A DNA stretch of 5,406 nt. It comes from Tannerella sp. Its GTDB lineage: Bacteria; Bacteroidota; Bacteroidia; Bacteroidales; Tannerellaceae. Positions 1 through 5,406 of the stretch are shown here, one piece after another (within the stretch, counting starts at the first letter, position 1; each line of letters starts with the position of its first letter). The position numbers and the translations under genes are program-made. The notes under the pieces are model-generated. The model did no database searches. It saw only the letters and a program-made list of their open reading frames with translations, and was not told where the DNA came from. Where the stretch lies: positions 1 through 5,406 of the forward strand of contig JAITDQ010000174.1 of the NCBI GenBank assembly GCA_031282485.1, written 5' to 3'.

Positions 1-489
1 CTTAATTCGGGCTACCTCCGCGAGGCGCAGTCCAAAGGTATGACGACTACGCCGAACACCGGGATGGCCGTGCTGATGGATGCCGAAAGTCTTGCCTGCA
101 TCCACCCGCCCAAAAAGAAAGACGCCGGCGAACGGATGGCGCTCTGGGCGCTGGCCAAAACCTACGGCATGGAGAAGATGCATTACCGCAGTCCCGAAGT
201 CAAGTCGTTCAACGTGGAAGGACGGGTGGCCGTTATCACCTTCGACCACACGGGCAGCACGGGTCTGACTTCCTACGACAGGGAGATATTGAATTTCACG
301 ATTGCCGGCAAAGACAAACGGTTCCATGCAGCAAAAGCGGCATTGGCGGGCAACACGGTATATGTCTTTTCACCCTACGTCGCCGAGCCGGTAGCTGTGC
401 GTTACTGTTTCGACGACACGTCGGCTACCGAAATCTTCACGGTGGAAGGCAACCTGCCGCTTTCGTCATTCCGAACGGATGACTGGTAA
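1..489 (+). CDS. Sialate O-acetylesterase family protein, C-terminal part (5' end outside window)
   Basis: The reading frame is open from base 1 and ends at TAA 487-489, giving about 162 residues of the C-terminus; the ATG at 40 is internal. Family members are secreted or periplasmic SGNH-fold esterases that remove O-acetyl groups from sialic acids or other glycans, so that exo-glycosidases can act. The diagnostic stretch is LREAQ, then PNTGMAV (codons 52-72), then CIHP with the presumed catalytic His at 103-105, then ERMALWALAKTYG, which is the usual end of the SGNH core. The remaining roughly 100 residues (FNVEGRVAVITFDHTGSTG onward) match the beta-rich C-terminal region typical of the family. 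The catalytic serine and any signal peptide lie upstream of the window. The gene converges on the ligase gene at 521. Family assignment is firm; the true substrate is unknown. Confidence 0.85.
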   Translation, partial: LNSGYLREAQSKGMTTTPNTGMAVLMDAESLACIHPPKKKDAGERMALWALAKTYGMEKMHYRSPEVKSFNVEGRVAVITFDHTGSTGLTSYDREILNFTIAGKDKRFHAAKAALAGNTVYVFSPYVAEPVAVRYCFDDTSATEIFTVEGNLPLSSFRTDDW

Positions 490-516
490 ATATTGGGTGC
501 ACCTGCACCCAATATT
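489..516. terminator. Bidirectional hairpin terminator between convergent genes
   Basis: Arms AATATTGGGTGCA (489-501) and TGCACCCAATATT (504-516) are perfect reverse complements separated by CC. As RNA this gives about 12 pairs closed by a 4-nt ACCU loop. The left arm begins on the last base of the esterase stop codon, and the right arm ends 4 nt before the stop codon of the minus-strand ligase gene. The symmetry and the position between convergent stops suggest that it ends transcription in both directions. The U-tracts are weak: TTCTTCTT follows on the plus strand and almost nothing on the minus strand. Confidence 0.7.
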
Positions 517-520
517 CTTC

Positions 521-2401
521 TTACAGCCCTTCCCGCCAGAGCAGATAACTGTAACAGCGGAACACGAACTGCTGGAACAGTGGATTTGCAGGCGTATACA
601 GTCTGTGCCGGTTTTCCGTGATATAAGATTTGTTGATGCAGTTTTCGGGGTCGTCCGTTTTTTGTATGGCAGCCAGCATCGCATCGCCCATTTCGTTGAG
701 CCAGTTTTGTTCGGGGATGTAGAAACCCATTTTCTGTTTTCGCAGGCATATCTCATCCGGTACGGTTCCGATCATTGATTTTCGCAGGAGGTATTTGTTC
801 CAGCCGTTATGTATCTTGTATTTTGAAGGAATGGAGAAAACATATTCCGTCAGGTCGGGGTTGTCCGACAGGGGCATGACACATTCGATACCGTGCGATG
901 CGGCCGAATGTTCGCCCCAGCGCAGGATATTTCCCAGAAACAGGGTATAACTTTCGAAAAGCGCATCGTTCAGAACCTCTTTTTTTACGGCAGGTATTGG
1001 CGACGGCTGTTTGAAATACAGGTCTCTTTCGTGAGGCATCAGCGCTTCGTACTGGAATTTCCGTTTCTTTTGCGCCAGCTTTTGCGGATTGTAGTAATGC
1101 GTTTTTGCCCACAGTTTCAGGCGGCGCACGAACATATCCTTCGCCGTCATGCCTGAATTTCCGACTTGCGACAATTCATGCCGCCAGTTTCTCCATTCCC
1201 CGTTTTTACGCAATGATTGCAGCAACAGCGGGAAATAGTCGGGATAGCCTCCAAACATCTCATCGCCGCCCTGTCCGTCAATAAAGACGGCCTGTCCCTG
1301 TTTTTTTATTTCTTCCATCATGCGGTATTGGGCGAAAGAACTTGCATTGTAAAGCGGAATGTTATGGATGCGGTTTACGTCATACAGTTTTTCCAGTATG
1401 TCTTCCGGCGTACACAGCACTTTGATCCATTCGACCCCCGTATGGCGTACCACTTTTTCGGCCCAACAAGCTTCGCCGCCGTCGTAACTGTCGGTCGTGG
1501 TATATGCCACAAGCGTCCGTTGCGGGTCTGCTTTTTTGGCCGCACAGATGAGCGTGGAACTGTCCATACCGCCGCTGACGCCGACCGCTAAAGCGCCGTC
1601 AAACAGTTGCAGGTTTTTGCTGACGGAATCCGTCAGCAAACGGCTCAATTGGTCTAAATACTGTTTTTCCGACAGCGGGTTATACGGTTCCCGGCTATGA
1701 CTGTAAGGTAGCGTATAGTATCGTTCGACGGCGAGTTTGCCGGTAGCGATTTCGTATTTGACGAAGTGCGACGGTTCTAAGGAATGTATGTCGTTGAAGA
1801 AATATTGATCCGCCTTGCCGATGTTTCCCCAAAGCAGAAAATCCGTGACGGTGTACCTGTTTATACTGCGAACATCGTCGAAAAGCGTGTACAGCGTGCG
1901 GCTTTCGGATGCAAGCGCAAACTGATTTCCGCTGTTGCAGAAATACAGCGTCCGGCAACCGAAATGGTCACGTGCGCCGTATATTGTTTTGTTCCCGGCG
2001 TCGAGATATATAAGCGACCAGAAACCTTTAAGCCGTTTGAAACACGCTGTTCCTTCCGTTTCGATCAGGCGCATCACGACTTTGGCATCGTTTATATCAC
2101 CGGAAGCAATGGCTAACTGTCTGCACAGGTCTGCTTTGTTGATAAGTTTCCCTTCAAAAAAGAGGATGTTTCCTTTGCCGGAAGCAATGTGCGAGGCGTC
2201 ATCCGGGTTTGAACATGAACCCATTGCAAGGCATGCCGGGGAATCGTCTTTTCCGGCATGCTGCATACGGTTGTCCATTATAAATGACGAAACGGCATCT
2301 GATCCCCGGTGGGATAATGATTTCAACCCGTTATGCAACGTTTCCGCAAGACTTGATGATTGCTCGTCTTTTTTCTTATAAATACTTAATAATCCGTTCA
2401 T
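521..2401 (-). CDS. Asparagine synthetase-like amide ligase with a degenerate glutaminase domain
   Basis: A 626-residue protein with the two-domain layout of class II glutamine amidotransferase plus Asn-synthase (ATP-pyrophosphatase). N-terminal domain, about 1-235: HRGSD 31-35 and RDHFGCRTLY 144-153 keep the fold signature. However, the nucleophile Cys2 is Asn (MNGLLS), and the glutamine-binding motif FNGEIYN is replaced by FEGKLIN (82-88). Synthetase domain, about 245-626: the pyrophosphate loop SGGMDSS (276-282) is intact. DGQGGDE (375-381) has Gln377 where E. coli AsnB has the Glu of SGEGSDE. GIECVMPLSDN (504-514), KYLLR (536-540) and RKQKMGFYIPEQNWL (554-568) are family-typical. An in-frame stop at 2459-2461 with no ATG in between excludes a longer N-terminus carrying MCG. 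It probably activates a carboxylate by adenylation and joins it to ammonia or another amine; the substrate is unknown. Lasso-cyclase or beta-lactam-synthetase-like chemistry is possible, but no partner genes are visible. Confidence 0.88.
   Translation of the reverse strand: MNGLLSIYKKKDEQSSSLAETLHNGLKSLSHRGSDAVSSFIMDNRMQHAGKDDSPACLAMGSCSNPDDASHIASGKGNILFFEGKLINKADLCRQLAIASGDINDAKVVMRLIETEGTACFKRLKGFWSLIYLDAGNKTIYGARDHFGCRTLYFCNSGNQFALASESRTLYTLFDDVRSINRYTVTDFLLWGNIGKADQYFFNDIHSLEPSHFVKYEIATGKLAVERYYTLPYSHSREPYNPLSEKQYLDQLSRLLTDSVSKNLQLFDGALAVGVSGGMDSSTLICAAKKADPQRTLVAYTTTDSYDGGEACWAEKVVRHTGVEWIKVLCTPEDILEKLYDVNRIHNIPLYNASSFAQYRMMEEIKKQGQAVFIDGQGGDEMFGGYPDYFPLLLQSLRKNGEWRNWRHELSQVGNSGMTAKDMFVRRLKLWAKTHYYNPQKLAQKKRKFQYEALMPHERDLYFKQPSPIPAVKKEVLNDALFESYTLFLGNILRWGEHSAASHGIECVMPLSDNPDLTEYVFSIPSKYKIHNGWNKYLLRKSMIGTVPDEICLRKQKMGFYIPEQNWLNEMGDAMLAAIQKTDDPENCINKSYITENRHRLYTPANPLFQQFVFRCYSYLLWREGL
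1616..1640. repeat. Perfect 12-bp-arm inverted repeat inside the ligase gene
   Basis: TTTGCTGACGGA (1616-1627) and TCCGTCAGCAAA (1629-1640) are perfect reverse complements around one base at 1628. As RNA it can form about 11 pairs with a 3-nt loop. It encodes LLTDSVSK (about residues 255-262), just before the pyrophosphate loop of the ligase. No downstream U-tract is present on either strand, so it is not a standard terminator. Confidence 0.7.
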
Positions 2402-2474
2402 AAAATAATATATAATAAAGATGTCTGGTTCCCGGTTGCTGAAAAAAGACGGATGCTGTTATTGATTGAGGATG

Positions 2475-2506
2475 CAAATGTGGGAATAAATATTTAATTG
2501 TCCAAA
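2475..2506 (-). promoter_or_regulatory. Predicted Bacteroides-type promoter for the ligase gene
   Basis: Read on the minus strand, TTTG (complement of 2503-2506) is followed after 20 nt by CACATTTG (complement of 2475-2482), one base away from the TAnnTTTG -7 consensus. This would place the transcript start near 2468 and give a leader of about 65 nt. A second partial match, TAATTTG (complement of 2503-2509), is one base short and is less likely. No Shine-Dalgarno sequence precedes the ATG; the leader end is A/T-rich, as is common in Bacteroidota. Confidence 0.4.
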
Positions 2507-2542
2507 TTACAGTCAAAAAAAACTTAATCGGTGACACAGTTT

Positions 2543-2574
2543 CTTGTATAAATTATTCAAAAAACATATCTTTG
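2543..2574 (+). promoter_or_regulatory. Predicted Bacteroides-type promoter for the beta-barrel gene
   Basis: TATCTTTG at 2567-2574 is a perfect TAnnTTTG -7 element. CTTG at 2543-2546, 20 nt upstream, is a 3-of-4 match to the -33 TTTG. The transcript would start near 2581, only about 15 nt before the ATG at 2596, which favours that first ATG as the start. Confidence 0.7.
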
Positions 2575-2595
2575 CCACACTAAATAACTTAATAT

Positions 2596-3177
2596 ATGAA
2601 ACAAATGAGAATTATGAAATTGAAGAGAATTTTTATGACAGTGATAGCCGTATCGGGCTGTCTGACGGGATATGCGCAGGAGGCGCGGGTAGAGAAGTCC
2701 GTATGGGGCGTTCAGGCCGGTAGTTTATTGAATATCTGCGGGTATAACGAATTACGACTTACCGACGCGGTGGCGCTTCGCAGCGAGATTGGGATTCAAG
2801 GCAGTTTTTCGTACTCCTATATCAGTTCGTTCGGCAGTTTTACCCATTATACCATTACGCCGGAACTGGTCGTCGAACCCCGGTGGTATTACAATCTGGC
2901 CAAACGTCAGGCCAAAGGCAAATTCACGACGCACAATTCGGGCAATTACTTATCCCTTCGCACCTCTTTCTGCCCGGAATGGCCGGCCATCCACGATTCC
3001 GGCAGCCGCCCGGTCAGCTCATTATACGTCATTCCTATGTGGGGTATACGGAGGCATTACGGCGAGCATTTCAGCTTTGAAGCAAGCGCCGGCATCGGGT
3101 ACCAACATATCTTCGTCGGCAAGGGCGATGATACGCCCGTAATCGGCTGGCGCCTGGGCATCGGGTATACATTCTGA
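2596..3177 (+). CDS. Small exported protein, probable outer-membrane beta-barrel
   Basis: 193 residues from the first ATG; in-frame ATGs also occur at 2605 and 2614, and MKLKRIF from 2614 would be a more standard signal-peptide start. Residues 7-27 form a basic then hydrophobic leader ending GYA, with probable signal peptidase I cleavage before Gln28 (the AQ ending common in Bacteroidota). The mature part has alternating aromatic and polar stretches (GSFSYSYISSFGSFTHYTI, ELVVEPRWYYN, FSFEASAGIGYQHIFVG, IGWRLGIGYTF) and ends in the C-terminal Phe expected of beta-barrels inserted by the BAM machinery. RWYYN followed by a Lys/Arg-rich loop and NYLSLR also recurs in small Bacteroidota barrel proteins. 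The size fits about 8 strands. It has its own promoter and no operon partner. No specific function or transported substrate can be named. A VSGC lipobox-like motif (19-22) leaves a lipoprotein as a less likely alternative. Confidence 0.75.
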   Translation: MKQMRIMKLKRIFMTVIAVSGCLTGYAQEARVEKSVWGVQAGSLLNICGYNELRLTDAVALRSEIGIQGSFSYSYISSFGSFTHYTITPELVVEPRWYYNLAKRQAKGKFTTHNSGNYLSLRTSFCPEWPAIHDSGSRPVSSLYVIPMWGIRRHYGEHFSFEASAGIGYQHIFVGKGDDTPVIGWRLGIGYTF

Positions 3178-3298
3178 TTCTTTGTAGCCGCCTGATTTTA
3201 GCGCGTTTGTCCGGAATTTATTTATATGTACTTGGAAAACTTAATTTTTTCATGTAAGTTTGCTCCCCGAAATCGCTTTTTTGCATAAAAAAATCCTG
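3178..3298 (+). other. Intergenic gap between the beta-barrel gene and ribF
   Basis: This 121-bp gap contains the ribF promoter (3231-3262) in its second half. I found no clear hairpin terminator after the beta-barrel stop, so some read-through into ribF cannot be excluded. Confidence 0.5.
3231..3262 (+). promoter_or_regulatory. Predicted Bacteroides-type promoter for the ribF operon
   Basis: TAAGTTTG at 3255-3262 is a perfect TAnnTTTG -7 element, and CTTG at 3231-3234 sits 20 nt upstream as the -33 element. The predicted transcript start is near 3269, about 30 nt before the ribF ATG. Because the -7 element covers the alternative TTG start at 3260, that longer reading frame is very unlikely to be translated. 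The leader is too short to hold an FMN riboswitch. Confidence 0.7.
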
Positions 3299-4237
3299 AT
3301 GAAGGTAGTAGATGATATAAATGAATGGAAGGAACAGGCCGTAGTTGCCACTATCGGTTTTTTTGACGGCGTTCATCCCGGACATCGTTTTTTAATCGGA
3401 GAGATGCGGCGTATCGCGTCGGAACGCAGGCTTCCGGCGGCGATCATTACTTTCCCGGTGCATCCGCGCATTGTTTTGCAGTCGGATTACCGGCCGAAGC
3501 TGCTTAATTCGTTTGACGAAAAGCTGGAACTGTTGGCGAAGACCGGAATTGATTATATCGCAGTGATGAATTTCACGCCGTCGCTGGCCGCTCTTACGGC
3601 GCGTGAGTTTATCGTGGAAGTTCTTTCCATGCAATGGCGCGTTAAAACCTTACTCATCGGTTATGATCATCGTTTCGGTCATTTACGTTCCGACGGGTTT
3701 GAACAATATGTCGCTTATGGTCGCGGGTGCGGAATGGAGGTTGTCGGCGCGGAGGCGTGCAGTGCGGGAGGAGTGACTTTCAGTTCTTCCGTGATACGGC
3801 AGTTGCTGCAAAAGGGCGATGTGGCCGGGGCGGCGCGCATACTGGGTTATTTTTACCGGCTGAAAGGTCATGTCGTGAATGGGTACAAACTGGGGCGTTC
3901 GATAGGTTTCCCCACTGCAAATATAGCGGTTGATGAGGCGTTTAAGGTCATCCCGCCGGCCGGCTCTTACGCCGTATGGGTGACTGTCGGAGGAGAACGG
4001 CATAAGGGGATGCTGTATACCGGTTCCCGCCCGACCGTCAGCGACGACAGCGATAACATAAGTATCGAAGTCAATATCTTCGACTTTTCAAAAGATATAT
4101 ACGATGAGCCGGTTACCGTCGAATTTGTTGAATTTATCAGGGAAGACATGAAGTTTGATTCATTAGATGAACTGAAAGCGCAGATGCAGGCCGACAAGTG
4201 CAAAGCGGACGGGATTTTGGAGAAACGGAAATGCTGA
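3299..4237 (+). CDS. ribF: Bifunctional riboflavin kinase / FAD synthetase RibF
   Basis: Cytosolic 312-residue enzyme that phosphorylates riboflavin to FMN and then adenylylates FMN to FAD. The N-terminal FAD synthetase (nucleotidyltransferase) domain shows GFFDGVHPGH (20-29), TFPVHPR (51-57), GYDHRFGH (121-128) and SSSVIRQLL (162-170). The C-terminal flavokinase domain starts near LGYFYRLKGHVVNG and has GRSIGFPTAN (199-208), GSRPTV (242-247) and IEVNIFDF with the presumed catalytic Glu257. Length and both domains are normal and nothing is missing. The ATG at 3299 is chosen because an in-frame TTG at 3260 lies inside the promoter and the protein begins as RibF homologues do. It is the first gene of a likely operon; its last 7 nt overlap the next gene (ATGCTGA). 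Confidence 0.96.
   Translation: MKVVDDINEWKEQAVVATIGFFDGVHPGHRFLIGEMRRIASERRLPAAIITFPVHPRIVLQSDYRPKLLNSFDEKLELLAKTGIDYIAVMNFTPSLAALTAREFIVEVLSMQWRVKTLLIGYDHRFGHLRSDGFEQYVAYGRGCGMEVVGAEACSAGGVTFSSSVIRQLLQKGDVAGAARILGYFYRLKGHVVNGYKLGRSIGFPTANIAVDEAFKVIPPAGSYAVWVTVGGERHKGMLYTGSRPTVSDDSDNISIEVNIFDFSKDIYDEPVTVEFVEFIREDMKFDSLDELKAQMQADKCKADGILEKRKC
4219..4237 (+). promoter_or_regulatory. Coupled stop-start junction with ribosome binding site
   Basis: GGAG at 4219-4222 lies 8 nt before ATG 4231, and the ATG sits in ATGCTGA, whose TGA (4235-4237) ends ribF. The start and stop overlap implies that ribosomes finishing ribF can reinitiate on the deacylase gene. This decides the start against the GTG at 4198. 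Confidence 0.65.
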
Positions 4238-5316
4238 TTTATAAATTTGAAACGATGGAACAGTTTTATGATGCAATGGATTTACTGAAAGGGATGATTT
4301 CGATTCCTTCCTTCAGCCGTGAGGAGAAACAGGTTGCGGACTTTTTGCAGGCGCGCTGGAGCAGTGCAGGCCATCGCGTCAACCGTCACGGGCATAATCT
4401 GTGGATTTCGGCGGACGGGTATGATACGTCAAAACCCGTTTTGCTGCTTAATTCGCATATAGATACGGTACGCCCCGTCAGCGGCTGGACGCGGGACGCC
4501 TTCACGCCGGACGAACCGGAAAACGATATCCTGTACGGACTGGGAAGTAACGATGCCGGAGCTTCCGTTGTTTCCCTGTACGAGGCCTTTACGATTCTGT
4601 CGCAAAGGGAACAACCCTATAATCCGGTATTTCTGGCATCGGCGGAAGAGGAAGTTTCGGGCAGAAACGGAATAGAGAGTGTCTTGCCGCTGCTTCCCGG
4701 CGTCTCGTTTGCCGTCGTCGGCGAACCGACGGGCATGCAGCCGGCTGTCGCGGAAAAAGGTCTTATGGTGCTTGACTGCACGGTTACGGGGAAAGCCGGT
4801 CATGCGGCGCGCGATGAAGGGATTAATGCCATATCGCTTGCGATTGCGGATATTGAATGGTTTAACCGTTTCCGTTTTCCCGCCGGGAGCGATTTATCCG
4901 GCCCGGTGAAGATGAGTGTGACACAGATACAGGCCGGGACGCAGCACAATGTCGTACCCGACCGCTGTACGTTTGTCGTAGACATACGCAGCAATGAATT
5001 TTACTCCAACGAAGAGCTGCTGCGGCAGATACGGGAGCATGTCCGTTGCGAAGTGACGCCCCGCAGTACGCGCCTCAATTCGTCCCATACGGACGTAAAC
5101 CACCCGTTTGTCCGGCGTGCCGTTATGATGGGTAAACAGCCGTTCGGTTCACCGACCCTGAGCGACCAGGCGTTGATGCCCTTTGCATCGGTAAAGACAG
5201 GCCCCGGCGATTCGGCACGTTCGCACAGCGCCGACGAATATATCCGTCCGTCCGAGATACGCGAAGCGATCGATACATACGTCATGCTGCTGGACGGTCT
5301 GGATATTCGTAAATAG
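4231..5316 (+). CDS. M20 family metallohydrolase, ArgE-like N-acyl amino acid deacylase
   Basis: 361-residue cytosolic dizinc amidohydrolase. The expected metal ligands and catalytic residues are visible: SHIDTV with His76 and catalytic Asp78, GSNDAGA with bridging Asp108, AEEE with catalytic Glu140 and ligand Glu141, GEPTG with Glu165, and RSHSADEY with His332. The inserted dimerisation domain carries GKAGHAARDEGINAI (187-201) with His191. The closest known role is acetylornithine deacetylase/succinyl-diaminopimelate desuccinylase. In Bacteroides, arginine synthesis uses N-succinylornithine, so the substrate may be an N-succinyl ornithine/citrulline intermediate; this is inference, and no arg gene adjoins. 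The ATG at 4231 is preceded by GGAG (4219-4222) and overlaps the ribF stop; a GTG at 4198 would add 11 uncharacteristic residues inside ribF. Translational coupling with ribF is likely. DapE or a dipeptidase are weaker alternatives. Confidence 0.85.
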   Translation: MLIYKFETMEQFYDAMDLLKGMISIPSFSREEKQVADFLQARWSSAGHRVNRHGHNLWISADGYDTSKPVLLLNSHIDTVRPVSGWTRDAFTPDEPENDILYGLGSNDAGASVVSLYEAFTILSQREQPYNPVFLASAEEEVSGRNGIESVLPLLPGVSFAVVGEPTGMQPAVAEKGLMVLDCTVTGKAGHAARDEGINAISLAIADIEWFNRFRFPAGSDLSGPVKMSVTQIQAGTQHNVVPDRCTFVVDIRSNEFYSNEELLRQIREHVRCEVTPRSTRLNSSHTDVNHPFVRRAVMMGKQPFGSPTLSDQALMPFASVKTGPGDSARSHSADEYIRPSEIREAIDTYVMLLDGLDIRK

Positions 5317-5335
5317 AAGTTAATAACAGCATGGG

Positions 5336-5406
5336 ATGTTCAGAGATATTATAAATACGATAGGCGCACGTTATCTCGTAGCTTTCCTGAACCTGCTGCT
5401 GATATT
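5336..5406 (+). CDS. Probable oligosaccharide/polysaccharide flippase, N-terminal fragment
   Basis: From the ATG at 5336 the frame stays open to the window end and encodes 23 complete codons: MFRDIINTIGARYLV, then AFLNLLLI. This resembles the start of Wzx-type flippases of the MOP/MATE superfamily in Bacteroidota, where a short amphipathic N-terminus (INTIG.RY) leads into the first transmembrane helix. Such proteins move lipid-linked glycans across the inner membrane for capsule, O-antigen or glycoprotein assembly. It starts 19 nt after the deacylase stop, in the same direction and with no promoter or terminator between, so it is probably the third gene of the ribF operon. The nearby ATG at 5331 gives only 7 codons. 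The call rests on a short fragment and is tentative. Confidence 0.55.
   Translation, partial: MFRDIINTIGARYLVAFLNLLLI

Larger units (their letters stand above)
2402..2595. other. Divergent intergenic promoter region
   Basis: This 194-bp A/T-rich gap separates the divergently transcribed ligase and beta-barrel genes. It holds one candidate promoter for each direction (2475-2506 minus, 2543-2574 plus), separated by 36 bp, so a regulator bound between them could affect both. I see no RNA gene, riboswitch or convincing small protein gene in it. Confidence 0.6.

Noticed and set aside
77..105. Cys rather than Asp two residues before the catalytic His of the esterase (CIHP instead of DIHP) as a possible inactivating change
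   Set aside because: From memory, the CIHP form is found in ordinary Bacteroidota members of this family, and the catalytic His and an upstream Asp are still present, so it is not evidence of inactivation.
2100..2189. Direct repeat CCGGAAGCAATG at 2100-2111 and 2178-2189
   Set aside because: The copies are 78 bp apart in the same frame and both encode an IASG segment of the ligase. Only two copies exist, with no further similarity around them, so similar codons are the likely cause.
893..2381. Several plus-strand ORFs of 87-148 codons opposite the ligase gene
   Set aside because: They are antisense shadows: no recognisable domains, no promoter or start signals, and the minus-strand frame contains well-conserved motifs throughout.
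2421..2465. Short plus-strand ORF encoding a 14-residue peptide (MSGSRLLKKDGCCY) beside the ligase; a possible RiPP precursor
   Set aside because: It has no promoter of its own, points away from the ligase, and lies in the predicted ligase leader/promoter region. It is too short to hold a leader and core, and another random 14-codon ORF (2453-2497) overlaps it. Chance explains it.
3260..3298. TTG-initiated 13-residue extension of RibF
   Set aside because: The TTG is part of the predicted -7 promoter element, and the extension has no RibF-like sequence; the ATG at 3299 fits the family.
3178..3298. Possible FMN riboswitch upstream of ribF
   Set aside because: The predicted leader is only about 30 nt and the gap contains none of the conserved RFN-element pairing segments that I can recognise.
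4198..4230. GTG-initiated 11-residue extension of the M20 deacylase
   Set aside because: It lies wholly inside ribF and is not family-like; GGAG at 4219-4222 is correctly spaced for the ATG at 4231.

Overview
The window looks like a chromosomal segment of a Bacteroidales (phylum Bacteroidota) bacterium. Three intergenic sites fit the Bacteroides-type promoter (-33 TTTG, -7 TAnnTTTG) instead of an E. coli-type one, most starts lack a Shine-Dalgarno sequence, and the encoded families (sialate O-acetylesterase, small outer-membrane beta-barrel, RibF, compact M20 amidohydrolase, polysaccharide flippase) are routine in that group. The genus cannot be fixed from the sequence alone.

Layout, left to right. 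(1) 1-489, plus strand: the C-terminal end of a sialate O-acetylesterase-type esterase, cut by the window edge. (2) 489-516: a perfect 13-bp-arm hairpin between two convergent genes, probably a shared terminator. (3) 521-2401, minus strand: a 626-residue asparagine-synthetase-like protein with an intact ATP-pyrophosphatase domain but a glutaminase domain that lacks its nucleophilic cysteine and glutamine-binding residues. (4) 2402-2595: a 194-bp divergent promoter region. (5) 2596-3177, plus: a small exported protein, most likely an outer-membrane beta-barrel. (6) 3231-3262: a good Bacteroides-type promoter, followed by (7) ribF (3299-4237), (8) an ArgE-like M20 deacylase overlapping ribF by 7 nt (4231-5316), and (9) the first codons of a probable polysaccharide flippase (5336 to the window end). 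Items 7-9 look like one operon.

Functionally, ribF supplies FMN and FAD, and the M20 enzyme probably acts in arginine synthesis, which in Bacteroides runs through N-succinylated intermediates. These are housekeeping genes. The item that most repays attention is the orphan asparagine-synthetase-like gene: it has its own predicted promoter and terminator and no visible partner, and its sequence argues against glutamine-dependent asparagine synthesis. I found no mobile element, CRISPR array, tRNA or rRNA, and no convincing peptide substrate gene beside the ligase.
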